Below, piece by piece: positions 1 through 6,114 of a stretch of 8,566 bases of DNA. Origin of the DNA: Pseudomonadota bacterium (GTDB lineage Bacteria; Pseudomonadota; Gammaproteobacteria; Burkholderiales; Burkholderiaceae_D); the NCBI GenBank assembly GCA_023389425.1, contig JAEWEK010000105.1, forward strand, positions 1 to 8,566, written 5' to 3'. The notes beneath the pieces were generated by a model, which searched no databases, was not told the origin of the DNA, and was given only the letters and a program-made list of their open reading frames with translations. A program made the translations under genes and the position numbers. The first letter of the stretch is position 1; each line of letters begins with the position of its first letter.

Positions 1-1302
1 TTCGACATCATCTTCTTCTGGGTCGCGCGCATGGTCATGATGACCGCGCACTTCACCGGCAAGGTGCCGTTCGATACCGTGTACGTGCACGGCCTGGTGC
101 GCGATTCGAGCGGCCAGAAGATGTCCAAGTCGAAGGGCAACACGCTCGATCCGATCGACCTGATCGACGGCATCGGCGTGGATGCGCTGGTCGCCAAGCG
201 CACCACCGGCCTGATGAACCCGCGTGACGCCGAGAAGATCGTCAAGGCCACCCGCAAGGAATTCCCGGAAGGGATCCCGGCCTTCGGCACCGACGCCGTG
301 CGCTTCACGATGGCGAGCTACGCTTCGCTGGGCCGCAACATCAACTTCGACCTCGGCCGCTGCGAAGGCTACCGCAACTTCTGCAACAAGCTGTGGAACG
401 CGACCCGCTTCGTGATGATGAACACCGAGGGCAAGGACTGCGGCGCGCCTGCCGCCGCAGACCTGTCGGCGGCGGACCGCTGGATCATCTCGCTGCTCAA
501 TCGCACCGAGCAGGAAGTGGCGAAGGGCTTCGACGACTACCGCTTCGATAACATCGCTTCCTCGATCTACAAGTTCGTGTGGGACGAGTACTGCGACTGG
601 TACCTGGAAGTGGCCAAGGTCCAGGTCCAGCAGGGCACGGAAGGCGAGCAGCGCGCCACCCGCCACACCCTGCTGCGCGTGCTGGAAGTGGTGCTGCGCC
701 TGGCGCACCCGATCATCCCCTTCGTCACCGAGCAGCTGTGGCAGGCGGTCGCACCGCTGGCCGGCAAGACCGGCGACACGATCATGCTGCAGCCCTACCC
801 GATCGCCGACGCCTCGGCCATCGACGAGAACGCGGAGCAGTGGATGGCGCAGCTGAAGGCGCTGACCGACGCCACCCGCAACCTGCGCGGCGAAATGCAG
901 CTGGCGCCGTCGCTGCGGGTGCCGCTGATCGTCGAGCCGGGAAATGCCGAGGACAAAGCGCGCATGGAAGGCTTCGCGGCCTACGTGCAATCGCTGGGCA
1001 AGCTGTCGGAAGTGCAGATCGTGGACGCGCTGCCGGAATCGCCGGCGGCGGTGTCGATCGTCGGCACCACCAAGCTGATGCTCAAGGTCGAGATCGACGT
1101 CGCCGCCGAGCGCGAGCGCCTGTCGAAGGAGATCGCCCGCATCGAAGGCGAGATCGTCAAGTGCAATGGCAAGCTGGGCAACGAGAGCTTCGTCGCGCGT
1201 GCGCCGGCTGCCGTGGTCGAGCAGGAGAAGGAACGCCTTGCCAACTTCTCGGCCACCATCGAGAAGATGCGCGAGCAGTTCGCGAAGCTGCCGGCGGCTT
1301 AA
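1..1302 (+). CDS. valS: Valyl-tRNA synthetase, C-terminal part (5' end outside window)
   Basis: This is the last 433 residues of a class I aminoacyl-tRNA synthetase that attaches valine to tRNA-Val in the cytoplasm. The reading frame is open from base 1, so the N-terminal half (HIGH motif, editing domain) lies upstream of the window. Visible parts are the FDIIFFWVARM segment of the catalytic core (residues 1-11), the KMSKS loop that binds ATP (residues 40-44, bases 118-132), the helical anticodon-binding domain (about residues 155-310) and a charged C-terminal coiled coil (about 363-433) of the tRNA-binding-arm type seen in bacterial ValRS. The segment FDLGRCEGYRNFCNKLWNA before the anticodon domain is typical of ValRS and argues against IleRS or LeuRS. 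The gene ends at TAA, 20 nt before an inverted repeat that may terminate it. Identification is secure; only the 5' extent is unseen. Confidence 0.97.
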   Translation, partial: FDIIFFWVARMVMMTAHFTGKVPFDTVYVHGLVRDSSGQKMSKSKGNTLDPIDLIDGIGVDALVAKRTTGLMNPRDAEKIVKATRKEFPEGIPAFGTDAVRFTMASYASLGRNINFDLGRCEGYRNFCNKLWNATRFVMMNTEGKDCGAPAAADLSAADRWIISLLNRTEQEVAKGFDDYRFDNIASSIYKFVWDEYCDWYLEVAKVQVQQGTEGEQRATRHTLLRVLEVVLRLAHPIIPFVTEQLWQAVAPLAGKTGDTIMLQPYPIADASAIDENAEQWMAQLKALTDATRNLRGEMQLAPSLRVPLIVEPGNAEDKARMEGFAAYVQSLGKLSEVQIVDALPESPAAVSIVGTTKLMLKVEIDVAAERERLSKEIARIEGEIVKCNGKLGNESFVARAPAAVVEQEKERLANFSATIEKMREQFAKLPAA

Positions 1303-1322
1303 CAGCCTATTTGCTTAGCCGT

Positions 1323-1430
1323 AAAACCGTCGTCCCGGCGCAGGCCGGGACCCATACACAGCATCCGAAGCATGCGCCGCGTGCCAGGAGGCTCAGCATG
1401 GGTCCCGGCCTCCGCCGGGACGACGGTTTT
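1323..1430. repeat. REPIN-like element: two REP sequences in inverted orientation
   Basis: A 33-nt left arm (1323-1355) and a 33-nt right arm (1398-1430) are reverse complements at 32 of 33 positions, separated by a 42-nt spacer. Each arm also contains its own perfect 8-bp hairpin with a 4-nt loop: GTCCCGGC/GCCGGGAC at 1332-1351 and at 1402-1421. This doublet of small palindromes facing each other is the defining layout of REPINs (REP doublets). Translated by chance, the arms give VVPAQAGTH and MGPGLRRDD strings, which are commonly seen where such repeats are mistaken for coding sequence. REPINs are non-autonomous and are thought to be mobilised by RAYT transposases; none is encoded here. Copy number in the genome cannot be judged from this window, though a related single copy lies at 2451-2478. 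Confidence 0.85.
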
Positions 1431-1431
1431 T
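1402..1431 (+). terminator. Possible intrinsic terminator of valS within the repeat
   Basis: The right REP arm forms an 8-bp all-paired GC-rich hairpin (1402-1421), and a run of five T (1427-1431) follows after five further bases. If the two repeat arms pair with each other instead, an even longer stem ends in the same T run. Either structure lies about 100-130 nt after the valS stop and before the next promoter, so it is well placed to end valS transcripts. The offset between the short hairpin and the T run is larger than ideal, so termination is an inference. Confidence 0.4.
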
Positions 1432-1496
1432 AGGAGGCGGCTAAATCATGCATACCGGATTTATTGACACTTCCCTCTAAAATCCTCGCGTTCCGC

Positions 1497-1525
1497 TTGC
1501 CAGCCAGCCCAACCATTCCTACACT
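1497..1525 (+). promoter_or_regulatory. Putative sigma70 promoter of the DUF2147 gene
   Basis: A -35 box TTGCCA (1497-1502, 5 of 6 to consensus) and a -10 box TACACT (1520-1525, 4 of 6) are separated by exactly 17 nt. Transcription would start near 1532, leaving a leader of about 30 nt with a strong AGGAGA Shine-Dalgarno (1551-1556). An isolated TTGACA at 1464-1469 is not followed by a -10 box at usable distance, so this pair is the better candidate. Prediction by eye only. Confidence 0.5.
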
Positions 1526-1561
1526 GGCCCTTCCATAACAGCAGAACAACAGGAGACCCCT

Positions 1562-2008
1562 ATGCGCAAGCTGCTCCATACCGCCCTGATCGCCGCCGTC
1601 CTCGCCGCTCCGGCTGCCTGGGCCCAGAACAACTCGCCGATCGGCATGTGGAAGACCATCGACGACGCCAGCGGCAAACCCAAGTCGCTGGTGCGGATCA
1701 CCGAATCCAATGGCGTTGTTTCCGGCAAGATCGAAAAGCTGTTCCGCGAGCCAACGGAAGACCAGAACCCGGTGTGCGACAAGTGCGAAGGCGAGCTGAA
1801 AGGCAAGCCGGTGCTCGGCATGACCATCCTGAACGGCCTGCAGAAGGATGGCGACAGCTATTCCGGCGGCACCGTGCTCGATCCGCACAACGGCAAGACC
1901 TACAAGGCCAAGCTGACCCTCAAGGACGAGGGCAAGAAGCTCGAGATGCGCGGCTATATCGGCGCACCGCTGTTCGGCCGTACGCAGACCTGGATCCGCG
2001 AGCAGTAA
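1562..2008 (+). CDS. Secreted DUF2147 family protein
   Basis: This 148-residue protein has a clear Sec signal peptide: MRKLL, then a hydrophobic stretch, with likely cleavage after AWA (residue 21). The mature part of about 127 residues matches the DUF2147 pattern as I know it: an early IGMW segment, GxVSGKI (residues 51-57), GGTVLDPHNGKTYKAK (102-117) and a C-terminal LEMRGYIGAPLFGRTQTW. Proteins of this family are small, beta-rich, exported proteins of unknown biochemical role. Two cysteines in a CDKC arrangement (C72, C75) could form a disulfide or bind metal in the periplasm. The ATG at 1562 is supported by AGGAGA six nt upstream and by the signal peptide starting there. The gene has its own putative promoter, and a VOC gene follows 48 nt downstream and may be co-transcribed. 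Family assignment is firm; function is unknown. Confidence 0.88.
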   Translation: MRKLLHTALIAAVLAAPAAWAQNNSPIGMWKTIDDASGKPKSLVRITESNGVVSGKIEKLFREPTEDQNPVCDKCEGELKGKPVLGMTILNGLQKDGDSYSGGTVLDPHNGKTYKAKLTLKDEGKKLEMRGYIGAPLFGRTQTWIREQ

Positions 2009-2020
2009 AATATCCCGCAG

Positions 2021-2038
2021 GCGGGGCAATGGCCCCGC
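2021..2038 (+). other. Short GC hairpin between the DUF2147 and VOC genes
   Basis: GCGGGGC (2021-2027) and GCCCCGC (2032-2038) form a perfect 7-bp stem with a 4-nt loop, 12 nt after the DUF2147 stop and 18 nt before the VOC start. No T run follows, so it is unlikely to be an efficient intrinsic terminator. It could stabilise the 3' end of the upstream message or partly attenuate read-through. Confidence 0.35.
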
Positions 2039-2056
2039 ACCCGACGGGAGAGCCGA

Positions 2057-2425
2057 ATGATCCGCAGCCACATGTACGTGCTGGCCGTGCCTGACCTGGC
2101 ACGCTCGTCAGCGTTCTACCGCGACGTGCTTGGTTTTTCGATTCACGAGATGGGAGACCCCGGTTGGCGCATGTATTCGCGCGACGCCTGCCGCATCATG
2201 GCCGGCGAGTGCCGCGACGCGCTGCCGCCATCGAAGCTGGGCGACCATTCCTACTTTGCCTACCTGGTGGTGGACGACGTCGAGGCCTTTCACCAGCGCG
2301 TCGTCGACACCCGCGTCGAGATCATCAAGCCGGTCACCAACGAACCGTGGCGCATGCGGGAGTTCGGAATCCGCACGATCGACGGGCATCGCATCATGAT
2401 CGGGCAGGAACTGCCGCCGGCCTGA
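2057..2425 (+). CDS. VOC superfamily (glyoxalase/bleomycin-resistance fold) protein
   Basis: This 122-residue cytoplasmic protein has the two beta-alpha-beta-beta-beta units of the vicinal oxygen chelate fold. The first begins with YVLAVPDLARSSAFYRDVLGF (residues 7-27, quoted here only as its landmarks VPDL, SAFY and LGF). The second begins with FAYLVVDDVEAFHQ (67-80) and ends in DGHRIMIGQE (109-118). VOC members include glyoxalase I, extradiol dioxygenases and antibiotic-binding proteins; nothing here identifies the substrate. By my alignment the usual metal-ligand positions hold Met6, Tyr66 and Met114, so this may be a member without the standard metal site, although histidines at 5 and 64 sit next to two of those positions. 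The start is supported by GGGAG at 2046-2050. It lies 48 nt after the DUF2147 gene on the same strand and ends just before a hairpin at 2451. Confidence 0.85.
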   Translation: MIRSHMYVLAVPDLARSSAFYRDVLGFSIHEMGDPGWRMYSRDACRIMAGECRDALPPSKLGDHSYFAYLVVDDVEAFHQRVVDTRVEIIKPVTNEPWRMREFGIRTIDGHRIMIGQELPPA

Positions 2426-2450
2426 ATGTCGCTACCTCGATCAAAGAGGA

Positions 2451-2478
2451 CGTCGTTCCCGCGGAGGCGGGAACGACG
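2451..2478. repeat. Single REP-like palindrome at a convergent gene junction
   Basis: CGTCGTTCCCGC (2451-2462) and its exact reverse complement (2467-2478) form a 12-bp stem around a GGAG loop. The sequence is related to the arms of the element at 1323-1430: both follow the pattern CGTCGTYCCSGCGSAGGCSGG. It lies 25 nt after the VOC stop on the plus strand and only 6 nt after the response-regulator stop on the minus strand. That placement suits a bidirectional terminator or a 3'-end stabiliser, but neither side has a good T run. It is a solo palindrome, not a doublet. Confidence 0.8.
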
Positions 2479-2484
2479 AACATT

Positions 2485-3090
2485 TCAGAGCCACCCCGCC
2501 TCGCGCGCCATGCGGTAGGCCTCGATGCGGTTCCCCGCATTGAGCTTGCTGATCGCCTCCGACAGGTAGTTGCGCACCGTGCCCTCGGACAGGTGCACCA
2601 TGCGCGCGATCTCGGAGCTGGTCTTCCCTTCCCCGGCCAGGCGCAGCACCTGGCGTTCGCGGTCCGACAGCGGGTCCTGGCCAGCGTTCCAGCTTTCCAG
2701 CGCCAGCTCCGGCGCGATCGCGCGGCCGCCGCCCGCCACCTGGCGGATCGCCGCCGCCAGCGTGTCCGCCGGCGCGTCCTTGAGCAGGTAGCCGCGCACG
2801 CCGGCCGCCATCGCGCGCCGCAAGTAGCCGCTGCGCGCAAACGTCGTCAGGATCATCACCTTGCACGGCAGGCCGCGCTCGGACAGCTGCGCCGCCAGCT
2901 CGAGGCCCGTCATCTGCGGCATTTCGACATCGGTGAGCACGATGTCCGGCGTGAGCTGCTGGCACAGCGCCAGCGCATCCCTGCCGTTGGATGCGGTGCC
3001 GACCACCTCGATGTCGGGTTCGAGCTTGAGCAGCGCGGCGAGCGCGCCCAGCACCAGCGTCTGGTCTTCCGCGATCAGGACGCGATACAT
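2485..3090 (-). CDS. NarL/FixJ-family response regulator (DesR-like)
   Basis: This 201-residue, two-domain transcription factor should be phosphorylated by the kinase encoded just upstream. The receiver domain (about 1-118) shows the acidic pair E8/D9, the phospho-acceptor D54 in VLTDVEMP, the switch threonines T82/T83 and the conserved K104 in YLLKDAP. A LuxR-type helix-turn-helix follows (about 138-197), beginning LSDRERQVLRL, with TSSEIARMVHLSEGTVRNYL as the DNA-binding core. The start is supported by GGGAGA six nt upstream, and its first 16 nt overlap the end of the kinase gene, which indicates translational coupling. Domain layout and partner type match the DesK/DesR group, but 'DesR-like' describes architecture only: no desaturase gene is nearby. 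Its likely target is the palindrome upstream of the amidohydrolase (6115-6132), an inference from operon autoregulation being common in this family. Confidence 0.93.
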   Translation of the reverse strand: MYRVLIAEDQTLVLGALAALLKLEPDIEVVGTASNGRDALALCQQLTPDIVLTDVEMPQMTGLELAAQLSERGLPCKVMILTTFARSGYLRRAMAAGVRGYLLKDAPADTLAAAIRQVAGGGRAIAPELALESWNAGQDPLSDRERQVLRLAGEGKTSSEIARMVHLSEGTVRNYLSEAISKLNAGNRIEAYRMAREAGWL

Positions 3091-4187
3091 GCGGGTTCTC
3101 CCAATGGCAGGCGCAGCTCGAGCGTCAAACCCGAGCCTGCCCAGATGGATAAAGTGCCGCCGGCGGCGGCCGCGCGTTCGTGCATGCCGGTCAGGCCGTT
3201 GCCGCGCTTGAGTTCGGAGTCGTCGCGCACGCGGCCGTCGTCGGCCACGCGCAGCACCGCAACGCCGCCTTCGCGCACCAGCCCGAGGCGGCAGCGCGTG
3301 GCGCCGGCGTGGCGCACGACATTGGTGACCGCTTCCGACAAGGCCAGCGCCAGCACATGCTCGCTGGCCGGCGCCAGCGGGAATTGCTGCACTTCCTCGT
3401 CCAGCTGGACGCTGGCGGCGGCGAGGCTGGCGCGGGCACTGGCCAGCGCGCTGACCAAGCCGCTCTGGCGATAACCGGTGACGGCCGAACGGACTTCGGA
3501 CAGCGCCTTGCGCGCCGCGGTTTCAATGTCGCGGATCTCGTTGCGCGCCGCCGCCGGATCGCGATCGGCCAGCTTGCCCGCCAGCTCGGCCTTCAGCGCG
3601 ATCAGCGACAGCGAATGACCCAGGAGGTCGTGCAGGTCGCGCGAGATGCGTTCGCGCTCGGCGATGCGGGCCATGTGCTCGACTTCTTCCTGCTTGCGGA
3701 TCAAGGCCACGCGCGAGCGCCGCAGAACCGATTCCGAGATCGAGGCAATCCCCACCGGCACGCCGATAATCAGGAAGGGCATCATGTACATCGTGCGATC
3801 CGGCGACAGCAGCAGGCCGATGACGATGGCGAACACCGCCGCGAAGCACATCAGCTGGTAGGCGCGGCGCGGCGGCTGCACCCGGGCGCACATGGCGCAG
3901 GCGAAGATGAACAGGTTGGAGAATCCGTACTGTGCCCACATGGCGCCGATCACGCAGGTGACCAGCACACACGCCACCGCCTGCCGGACGGTCGCGCGGT
4001 AGCTGAAAAAATACACGGGCAGGAACACGACGCCAGTCAGCACCAGCAGCACGACCTCGAACACGGTCGGCTTCACGTACAGGTACTTCCACAGCACGAA
4101 GGCCAGCGACGAGAGCCACATATAGGGCATCTTGCCGTATTCCTCCGGAACCCAAAACAACTTGCGGAAGCGCTGCAGAGTATTCAT
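3075..4187 (-). CDS. Membrane sensor histidine kinase, HisKA_3 type (DesK-like)
   Basis: This 370-residue inner-membrane sensor has five or six hydrophobic segments between about residues 22 and 153 and no sizeable periplasmic domain, so it probably senses something in or near the membrane. A linker helix (about 154-180) leads to the HisKA_3 dimerisation domain, with the phospho-acceptor H186 in ISRDLHDLLGHSLSLI. The HATPase domain carries the N box (E285, N289 in LSEAVTNVVRHAGA) and the second G box GNGLTGM (329-335). The first G box reads DDGRV where DDGRG is usual. It is the second gene of a minus-strand unit: 37 nt after the amidohydrolase stop and overlapping the regulator by 16 nt. AAAAGG lies about eight nt upstream of the ATG. 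The kinase-regulator pairing is secure; the stimulus is unknown, and the co-encoded hydrolase hints at a link to its product or substrate. Confidence 0.92.
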   Translation of the reverse strand: MNTLQRFRKLFWVPEEYGKMPYMWLSSLAFVLWKYLYVKPTVFEVVLLVLTGVVFLPVYFFSYRATVRQAVACVLVTCVIGAMWAQYGFSNLFIFACAMCARVQPPRRAYQLMCFAAVFAIVIGLLLSPDRTMYMMPFLIIGVPVGIASISESVLRRSRVALIRKQEEVEHMARIAERERISRDLHDLLGHSLSLIALKAELAGKLADRDPAAARNEIRDIETAARKALSEVRSAVTGYRQSGLVSALASARASLAAASVQLDEEVQQFPLAPASEHVLALALSEAVTNVVRHAGATRCRLGLVREGGVAVLRVADDGRVRDDSELKRGNGLTGMHERAAAAGGTLSIWAGSGLTLELRLPLGEPACIAS

Positions 4188-4224
4188 CGGTGTCGCCTTT
4201 TGTCGTCGTTCTTGCCCGTCGCGC

Positions 4225-6033
4225 TCATTCCTGCAGCAGGCGCACGTCGGCGATTTCGAAGTGATAGCTGCCGGGTTGCGGACCAGCGTTAAATCCTAAC
4301 ATGAGCGTCGCGCCAGGATCGAATCCGGCGAACTGGCTCAGCGGGATTTTCACCTCCTTCCACTCGCTGCCGGCACTGAAGCCGACGTAGCCCGGCATGC
4401 TGGAACCCTTCGACATCACCATCACCTGGTAGCGCTGGCCGTCGCCACGCACGCGGAAGGCGACGGCTTTGGCGGCGCTCAGGTCGGCCGGCTGCATCGG
4501 CTGCGCGCCCGGCATCCAGGCCACGCCAGCCCACGGAAACGCGAAGCCTGCTTCGACCTTGGCATCGATCGCGATCGCGGCGTGGCCGCTGGCGGCATCC
4601 GGCTGCGTGTCCAGCTTGACGGTCGAGCGGCCGCCCATCATGCGGTCGTCCGAGGGCGTCCAGCCGATGCCCAGCGGCGCGGCCAGCTTGCCGTCCTTGA
4701 GCAGGCTGATACGGCCGTCGGCCGGCAGCGCCAGCGGCGTCGACTTGCGCTGCAGCTGCTCGGCGACGTGCTTGCGTTCGCGCTCGCGCAGCGCCTGCAC
4801 GCTTTCGCCGTCCTTCCATACCTCGACGATATGGCGGGTGGCCGTGATGTCGGCCAGCGGATTGCCGTCGACCAGCAGCAGGTCGGCCTTGTAGCCGTTG
4901 GAGATCTGGCCGCGCTTGCCGAGCCTGAAGCGCTCGGCCGGCACGCAGGTCGCGGCGGCCAGCGCTTCACGCGGGCTCAAGCCGGAATCGACCAGCGCCT
5001 TCAGTTCCTGGTGCAGGCTGACGCCGTAATCGGTGCCGCCATTGCCCGCATCGGTGCCGGCCAGGATCGGCACGCCGGCCTGGCGCAGCGCGGCGACGAC
5101 GGCCTTCGGCGCGTTCATCCGCGCCGGAGCCGGTTTCACGCCATAGACGCCGCCGAGCATCGCGCGCTCGTCCTTGTCGAGCAGGACGTTCAGCGCCGGG
5201 TCATCCAGCACCTCGGGACGGATGCCGGCCATGCTGGACAGGACCGACATGGTCGGGATCACGAAGGCGCCCCTGGCCTGCGCCAGCCGGGCCAGCGCCT
5301 GCGCGTCGGCTGCGCTGATCGCGTCGCCCGGGAACAGGTGGGCCAGGCCGTCGGCGCCCTCTTCCAGCGCGGCGCGGGCGTTGGCGAGCGTGGTGATGTG
5401 GACCACCGCCAGCTTGCCGCGGCGGTGCGCGGCATCGATCACGGCGCGCACGGTCTTGCGGTCGAGCGTATTGAAACGGGTCGTGCCCCAGCCCTCTTCC
5501 ATCACTATCTTGATGAAGTACGAACCTTCGGCGATGCGCGCGTCGACGAAGGCCTGCGCGTCGTCCGCCCTGGTCAGGGTGGGGATCTTGATCGGGTATT
5601 CGGTGCCGTGGCCGCCCGGCGCGGTGACCAGGGTGCCGGCCGAGAACACGTCGGCGCCATCGCGGTTGCTGCCGTCGGCCATGTCCTTGGCGATCTTCTG
5701 CATCACCGACACGTCGGTGAACATGTCGATCTCGGTGGTCACGCCAAACACCAGCGGCATCTCGAGCTTGCGAAATGCGTGGACGTGCGAGTCGATCAGG
5801 CCAGGCAGCAGGGTGCGGCCCTTGCCGTCGACGATACGGGCGCCGGCGGGCGCGCTGCCGCGGAAGTCGGCATTGGCGATGGTGCCGTCCACCACCAGCA
5901 CCGAGCGATGCTCATGCGCGGCCTTGCCGTCGAACACGCGCACGTCCTGGAACAGGGTGGTGGAAGCATGGGCGGCGCCGCAGCACGCCAGGGCGGCGGC
6001 CAGGCACAGCTTGTTCAGTGCAGTGGTTTTCAT
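4225..6033 (-). CDS. Exported amidohydrolase with C-terminal CIA30-like domain
   Basis: This 602-residue protein begins MKTTALNKLC with a Sec signal peptide, probably cleaved after AHA (residue 24). Residues about 25-430 form a metal-dependent amidohydrolase of the imidazolonepropionase/prolidase-like type. I see HxH in IDSHVHAF (H83, H85), a candidate carboxylated lysine in FIKIVMEEG (K175), H212 in VVHIT, H232 in LAHLF and D328 in AGTDAGNGG, so a complete two-metal site is present. The strands at the N terminus and after 370 (KADLLLVDGNPL) are the usual beta-sandwich. Residues about 440-602 resemble the CIA30 (NDUFAF1-type) beta domain, with SDDRMMGGRS at 461-470 and a terminal FEIADVRLL. 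The substrate is unknown; cyclic amides, dipeptides or related compounds are family possibilities only. The frame extends upstream to 6123, but the start at 6033 is preferred because AAGGAG sits seven nt ahead and the signal peptide begins there. It is the first gene of a unit with the kinase and regulator. Confidence 0.9.
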   Translation of the reverse strand: MKTTALNKLCLAAALACCGAAHASTTLFQDVRVFDGKAAHEHRSVLVVDGTIANADFRGSAPAGARIVDGKGRTLLPGLIDSHVHAFRKLEMPLVFGVTTEIDMFTDVSVMQKIAKDMADGSNRDGADVFSAGTLVTAPGGHGTEYPIKIPTLTRADDAQAFVDARIAEGSYFIKIVMEEGWGTTRFNTLDRKTVRAVIDAAHRRGKLAVVHITTLANARAALEEGADGLAHLFPGDAISAADAQALARLAQARGAFVIPTMSVLSSMAGIRPEVLDDPALNVLLDKDERAMLGGVYGVKPAPARMNAPKAVVAALRQAGVPILAGTDAGNGGTDYGVSLHQELKALVDSGLSPREALAAATCVPAERFRLGKRGQISNGYKADLLLVDGNPLADITATRHIVEVWKDGESVQALRERERKHVAEQLQRKSTPLALPADGRISLLKDGKLAAPLGIGWTPSDDRMMGGRSTVKLDTQPDAASGHAAIAIDAKVEAGFAFPWAGVAWMPGAQPMQPADLSAAKAVAFRVRGDGQRYQVMVMSKGSSMPGYVGFSAGSEWKEVKIPLSQFAGFDPGATLMLGFNAGPQPGSYHFEIADVRLLQE

Positions 6034-6040
6034 CGGTCCT

Positions 6041-6046
6041 CTCCTT
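6041..6046 (-). promoter_or_regulatory. Shine-Dalgarno that fixes the amidohydrolase start
   Basis: AAGGAG on the minus strand, followed by a 7-nt spacer to the ATG at 6031-6033, is the strongest ribosome-binding site near this gene. It decides between this start and an in-frame ATG at 6121-6123, which would add 30 residues ahead of the signal peptide and run through the palindromic region. The first two bases of this site also belong to an arm of the inverted repeat at 6045-6080. Confidence 0.8.
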
Positions 6047-6080
6047 GTGATTGTCGATGTCGCCAGTATCGCGATCACAA
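6045..6080 (-). promoter_or_regulatory. 7-bp inverted repeat abutting the amidohydrolase Shine-Dalgarno
   Basis: TTGTGAT (6045-6051) and ATCACAA (6074-6080) are perfect inverted repeats around a 22-nt spacer. In the minus-strand message the arm nearer the gene reads ATCACAA and runs straight into AAGGAG, sharing two bases. A hairpin would therefore hold the edge of the ribosome-binding site. The half-sites resemble CRP half-sites, but the spacing is far too long for CRP (which needs about 6 nt between TGTGA and TCACA). A role in translation control is speculative. Confidence 0.35.
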
Positions 6081-6089
6081 GAAGAGGGC

Positions 6090-6105
6090 GGCAGAAGCAT
6101 CTGCC
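6090..6105. promoter_or_regulatory. Short dyad in the amidohydrolase leader
   Basis: GGCAGA (6090-6095) and TCTGCC (6100-6105) form a perfect 6-bp dyad with a 4-nt centre. It lies between the 18-bp palindrome at 6115-6132 and a weak candidate -10 box (GATACT on the minus strand, 6065-6070). That puts it roughly where a -35 element would be, and the -35 match there is poor. It could be a second protein-binding site or chance in GC-rich DNA. Confidence 0.3.
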
Positions 6106-6114
6106 ATCAAATCG

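Noticed and set aside
579..1433. Second-frame open frame in valS ending in VVPAQAGTH and MGPGLRRDDGF strings
   Set aside because: It overlaps valS in another frame, and its tail is only the translated REPIN, a known source of false short proteins.
1464..1483. TTGACA at 1464-1469 with TAAAAT at 1478-1483 as a promoter
   Set aside because: The spacing is only 8 nt, far short of the 16-18 nt needed; the pair at 1497-1525 fits much better.
1303..1561. Possible small RNA or CRISPR-like array from repeats after valS
   Set aside because: Only two inverted arms exist, not direct repeats with unique spacers, and no independent promoter faces the element; a REPIN explains it.
2164..3474. Plus-strand open frame of 436 codons across the VOC end, the REP hairpin and the two-component genes
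   Set aside because: Arg/Ala/His-rich composition without recognisable domains; it crosses a convergent junction and runs opposite two clear genes.
3180..4292. Plus-strand open frame of 370 codons opposite the kinase
   Set aside because: Low-complexity His/Arg/Gln-rich translation lying directly antisense to the histidine kinase, whose motifs are intact.
6045..6080. CRP-like binding site from TTGTGA and TCACAA half-sites
   Set aside because: The half-sites are separated by more than 20 nt, whereas a CRP site needs about 6 nt between TGTGA and TCACA.
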